From NCBI GenBank assembly GCA_964596405.1, contig CAZQSS010000042.1:1-7366 (forward strand): DNA of 7,366 nt, in the 5' to 3' direction. Below are positions 5,456 through 7,366 of the stretch, one piece after another. A program made the position numbers and the translations under genes. Position 1 is the stretch's first letter; each line of letters opens with the position of its first letter. A model generated the notes under the pieces. The model was given only the letters and a program-made list of their open reading frames with translations, was not told the DNA's origin and did no database searches. The DNA is from CAZQSS01 sp964596405. Its GTDB lineage: Bacteria; Patescibacteriota; Patescibacteriia; Magasanikbacterales; UBA10003.

Positions 5456-5710
5456 TTACTCAATTATATCCGAGGCGTTGAGGTAGCCGGATTTGAAAGC
5501 GTGTTTTAACTGCTTTAAAAACTCCAGCCCGTCTTTGGGATACAACTGCTCGGGCGTACTGCCGGTATAATTCCGAACACCTTCTCTTTCCAAATTCGCC
5601 ACCAAGTTGACATCGCCTTCGCAGATTGCTTTATCCCCGGCCAAATTACAAACCGCAATCACGCTCTGGGTGCCGTCGCTGTCTAATTTATAGATTTCTA
5701 CTTTTTTCAT
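5456..5710 (-). CDS. Small hypothetical protein paired with the kinase-like gene (84 residues)
   Basis: No family that I can name with certainty. The product is a small soluble protein: an N-terminal strand-rich half (KKVEIYKLDSDGTQSVIAVCNLAGDKAICEGD, 2-33) and a C-terminal half containing YTGSTPEQLYPKDGLEFLKQLKHAFKSGYLNASDI (48-82). It has two cysteines (21 and 30) and no membrane helix. It starts five bases after the stop of the kinase-like gene, so the two are almost certainly one transcript. Tight pairing suggests a shared function, such as substrate, regulator or adaptor of the kinase; that is inference. There is no SD before the ATG, as for most minus-strand genes here. Confidence 0.82.
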   Translation of the reverse strand: MKKVEIYKLDSDGTQSVIAVCNLAGDKAICEGDVNLVANLEREGVRNYTGSTPEQLYPKDGLEFLKQLKHAFKSGYLNASDIIE

Positions 5711-5715
5711 ATTAA

Positions 5716-6540
5716 TTATTCTTCTAAACCAAACTGCGGGTCAAAATCTATTGGCACACAGCCTTCTTTTATAATCGCTTTGGCGATGTTTTCAATCCTG
5801 AACAAACAGGCTCTGGCGGATTTTTCACCAACCAATTTGGTTAGAGCGCCGCGTAATTCTTTTTGCGACGCCGGATCAACCAAAAAACGCTCAAAACCAT
5901 CAATTATCTCCGGCGATAACTTTTCGTCGGCCACTTCAGCCTGGCTATAACGCGAATCAAACGGGTGAACGTTTTCATCTTTTAAACTTAAACCATTGTC
6001 TATGGCAAACAACTTGTCGTCTTTGGCCAAAAAATTGCCCAGATTTCGGTCGGCGCTCCAAATAATATAATCAAATACCCAAAGTTTTATAAAACCTTCT
6101 CTGTTTTTATCCCAATCTTCTTGGGACATCAGCCAACCGTCCTTGCCGTCACTCACAAACCTCTGAAAACTGCCCACCTCGCCGTCAAAAGCGCGGATTA
6201 CGGTCGGTGGCACCACATCTAACCCTAGAGCGTGACTAACTAAATAGGCCGCGCGCTCGCGTTTGAAATAAGTGCCAACCTCAATGCCGCCGGCCAAGTC
6301 TTTGTTCTCGCCCTTTTTGGGTTTAAAAATACCTTTTCCGTCATTTTCCAATCCATATAAAAAAACCGCATTTTTATTATCCCCCTCCAACCAGCCGCCG
6401 GACACCTTCGCCCTCGTTTCCAAAATTCTTTCGATCTCGTCATTGTCCGGCACTTCTTCTGGTTTCTCAACTTCCGGCACCGACAATGGCAGCATTTCCG
6501 GCTGACGCGAGTGTTTAAATTTTTCTAAAAATCCAAACAT
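5716..6540 (-). CDS. PI3/4-kinase-like / HipA-like fold protein kinase homologue
   Basis: I take the ATG at 6540 (274 residues). A TTG at 6564 in frame lies within an AT-rich repeat and adds an unconvincing MQIRIINA. Seen: a variable acidic N-terminus (1-45), a nucleotide-binding strand with GIFKPKKGE (70-78, K73 the likely ATP lysine), ERAAYLVSHALGLDVVPPTVIR (95-116, E95), the catalytic-loop pattern DYIIWSADRNLGNFL (157-171, D164 and N169), and AIDNGLSL (179-186, D181 metal-binding, equivalent to the DFG motif). This pattern matches the bacterial PI3/4-kinase-like group that includes the SCO1664 type, related to HipA. The substrate is unknown; no phosphoinositide role is implied. All expected catalytic residues are present, so it should be active. 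It is the first gene of a pair with the 84-residue protein, and its leader is the AT-rich repeat at 6550-6638, without an SD. Confidence 0.82.
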   Translation of the reverse strand: MFGFLEKFKHSRQPEMLPLSVPEVEKPEEVPDNDEIERILETRAKVSGGWLEGDNKNAVFLYGLENDGKGIFKPKKGENKDLAGGIEVGTYFKRERAAYLVSHALGLDVVPPTVIRAFDGEVGSFQRFVSDGKDGWLMSQEDWDKNREGFIKLWVFDYIIWSADRNLGNFLAKDDKLFAIDNGLSLKDENVHPFDSRYSQAEVADEKLSPEIIDGFERFLVDPASQKELRGALTKLVGEKSARACLFRIENIAKAIIKEGCVPIDFDPQFGLEE

Positions 6541-6549
6541 AGCATTTAT

Positions 6550-6638
6550 GATACGAATTTGCAAATACCAGTATACGAATCTACAAATATAATTCGTGAT
6601 ATTCGTAGATTTGTATATTTTATTCGTTGATTCGTATC
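6550..6638. repeat. AT-rich inverted repeat built of ATTCGTA / CTACAAAT words
   Basis: The ends GATACGAAT (6550-6558) and ATTCGTATC (6630-6638) are perfect 9-base inverted copies. Inside, 6577-6588 and the reverse complement of 6601-6612 share a CTAC-centred core (10 of 12 bases). The whole can fold into a long imperfect hairpin. It fills nearly all of the gap between rdgB and the kinase gene. A TATACT on the minus strand (6575-6570) could be a -10 for the kinase gene, but no good -35 goes with it. Confidence 0.65.
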
Positions 6639-6641
6639 GTC

Positions 6642-7187
6642 TTAATTATTTATCAACCACTGGCTAAGTTCCTCCAGCGCCGGCCGGCGCATGGAAACAA
6701 AATGTTTTTCTTCCTCGGTCATTTCGCCGCGGGTTTTGGTAAATCCTTCGGGGATAAAAATCGGATCCCAGCCAAAATCCGTGCTACCGCGCGGCGCCGG
6801 GGCGATTGTCCCCTTCATTATACCAGAAAAAACCCTTACGCCATCCTGATTACACAAACCAAACTGCACTTCGGCTACCGCGCTTCTGTCTTTATACCCA
6901 TTCAGCAGGCGGCAAAGACCGTCGTTGCCCAAGGTATGCAAAAACCATTTAATAAGCGGGCCGGGCAATTTATCCAAAGCGTTAAAAACCAACGACACAT
7001 CTTCAACCAAAACCGGTTTTTTAACCACTTCAAAAGCGCGGCGCGCCTTGTCTTCAATAATTTCACGCAAATTCAACGACTGAATTTCCGGCAAATCCAA
7101 TTTATAATGCTCTACGGGCAACTTAAAAAAATTGCTCAAATATTTGGCCTTAGCCTGATTGCCGGTGATAAATATTAACGGCTCCAT
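6642..7187 (-). CDS. rdgB: Non-canonical purine NTP pyrophosphatase, RdgB/HAM1 (Ham1p-like) family
   Basis: This enzyme family hydrolyses dITP, XTP and similar deaminated purine nucleotides to the monophosphate and pyrophosphate, keeping them out of DNA and RNA. It acts as a cytoplasmic dimer. Seen in 181 residues: the N-terminal phosphate-binding FITGNQAKAKYL (6-17), DLPEIQSLN (31-39), the catalytic/metal pair in VLVEDVSLVF (59-68, E62 and D63), LPGPLIKWFL (74-83), the substrate-binding FGWDPIFIPEG (138-148), and the C-terminal FVSMRRPALEEL (163-174), equivalent to the usual SHRxxAL. The length is slightly under the typical 190-200. The canonical SGL after the catalytic ED is VSL here, a mild departure. 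The ATG at 7187 has no SD and is preceded by an AT-rich short-word repeat. The identification is good; which nucleotide it prefers cannot be told from sequence. Confidence 0.93.
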   Translation of the reverse strand: MEPLIFITGNQAKAKYLSNFFKLPVEHYKLDLPEIQSLNLREIIEDKARRAFEVVKKPVLVEDVSLVFNALDKLPGPLIKWFLHTLGNDGLCRLLNGYKDRSAVAEVQFGLCNQDGVRVFSGIMKGTIAPAPRGSTDFGWDPIFIPEGFTKTRGEMTEEEKHFVSMRRPALEELSQWLINN

Positions 7188-7191
7188 ATTT

Positions 7192-7225
7192 AATTTCGGA
7201 TTTCGTGCTTAGGATTTAGGATTTC
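7192..7225. repeat. Short-word AT-rich repeat (GGATTT / AGGATTT) before rdgB
   Basis: The words CGGATTTCG and AGGATTT (twice in tandem) fill the gap between the rdgB start and the dipeptidase fragment. The element is similar in style, though not in wording, to the repeats at 990-1011 and 6550-6638. It supplies the stop codon that ends the dipeptidase fragment. Confidence 0.5.
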
Positions 7226-7340
7226 AAAGGATGCTCCAGTGCCACCACTCGGGCGCGAAATTTTCAAAACCAACTTGAGTTAAAACTTTTTTGAGTAGAC
7301 GCCGGTTTTTTGGCATAAGGTACATAAGCGGGTACTTTTT
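7224..7340 (-). pseudogene. C-terminal remnant of a VanX-type D-alanyl-D-alanine dipeptidase (peptidase M15)
   Basis: The open stretch reads, near its end, NRRLLKKVLTQVGFENFAPEWWHWS and then stops. The EWWH motif is the conserved C-terminal active-site block of VanX/DdpX-type zinc dipeptidases (catalytic Glu and zinc-binding His), with the usual preceding NRRLL...GF segment. These enzymes cleave D-Ala-D-Ala and act on cell-wall precursors or their breakdown products. Family members normally continue with a short tail (SYGD and further). Here the reading changes after WHWS to IL-stop, just where the GGATTT-word repeat begins. Upstream, an in-frame TAA lies at 7341-7343 beside a run of seven A. 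Either a frameshift separates this part from the rest of the gene beyond the window, or only a fragment survives. The window edge prevents a firm decision. Confidence 0.55.
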
Positions 7341-7366
7341 TTAAAGAATATATTTAAGTTTTCGTT

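Noticed and set aside
6541..6564. Longer kinase start at TTG 6564
   Set aside because: The added residues come from the AT-rich repeat, and the ATG at 6540 gives a natural N-terminus.

Overview
The window reads as chromosome from a Candidate Phyla Radiation (Patescibacteria) bacterium, most likely Parcubacteria-like. This is an inference. It rests on separate secD and secF genes with a four-helix-bundle ORF lodged between them, on AT-rich short-word repeats at gene borders, on a PI3/4-kinase/HipA-like gene paired with a tiny partner, and on most long genes having poor or no Shine-Dalgarno (SD) sequences. No rRNA, tRNA or CRISPR is present, so taxonomy cannot be fixed from this window.

Left third (65-3452, minus strand): the secD-secF export operon. 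SecD carries about 230 extra residues in its extracytoplasmic head. They contain one complete parvulin-type prolyl isomerase domain, preceded by a degenerate parvulin half. Between secD and secF sits an IVP/Avd-like four-helix-bundle gene bounded by an imperfect inverted repeat (19 of 22 positions), which looks like a small inserted cassette.

Middle (3495-5271, plus strand): two compact transcription units of small unrecognised genes. Each has its own TTGACA promoter, SD-type ribosome sites and a rho-independent terminator. Unit 1 encodes a zinc-ribbon protein, a coiled-coil protein whose codons almost all end in G or C, and a second helical protein. Unit 2 encodes proteins of 109 and 64 residues. 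The unit 1 promoter is back-to-back with the secD promoter: both -35 hexamers lie in the same 7 bp (3517-3523). This five-gene module is the best candidate here for an undescribed system; its function is unknown.

Right third (5283-7366): a 160-bp nested inverted repeat of the GTCATTCCCG / GTCATCCTGAGTGAAGC type, then minus-strand genes. These are an 84-residue hypothetical protein next to a PI3/4-kinase-like protein, an AT-rich inverted repeat, an RdgB/HAM1-type NTP pyrophosphatase (house-cleaning of dITP/XTP), another short-word repeat, and a fragment of a VanX-type D-Ala-D-Ala dipeptidase that appears cut off by that repeat. The 64 bases before secF hold nothing I can support.
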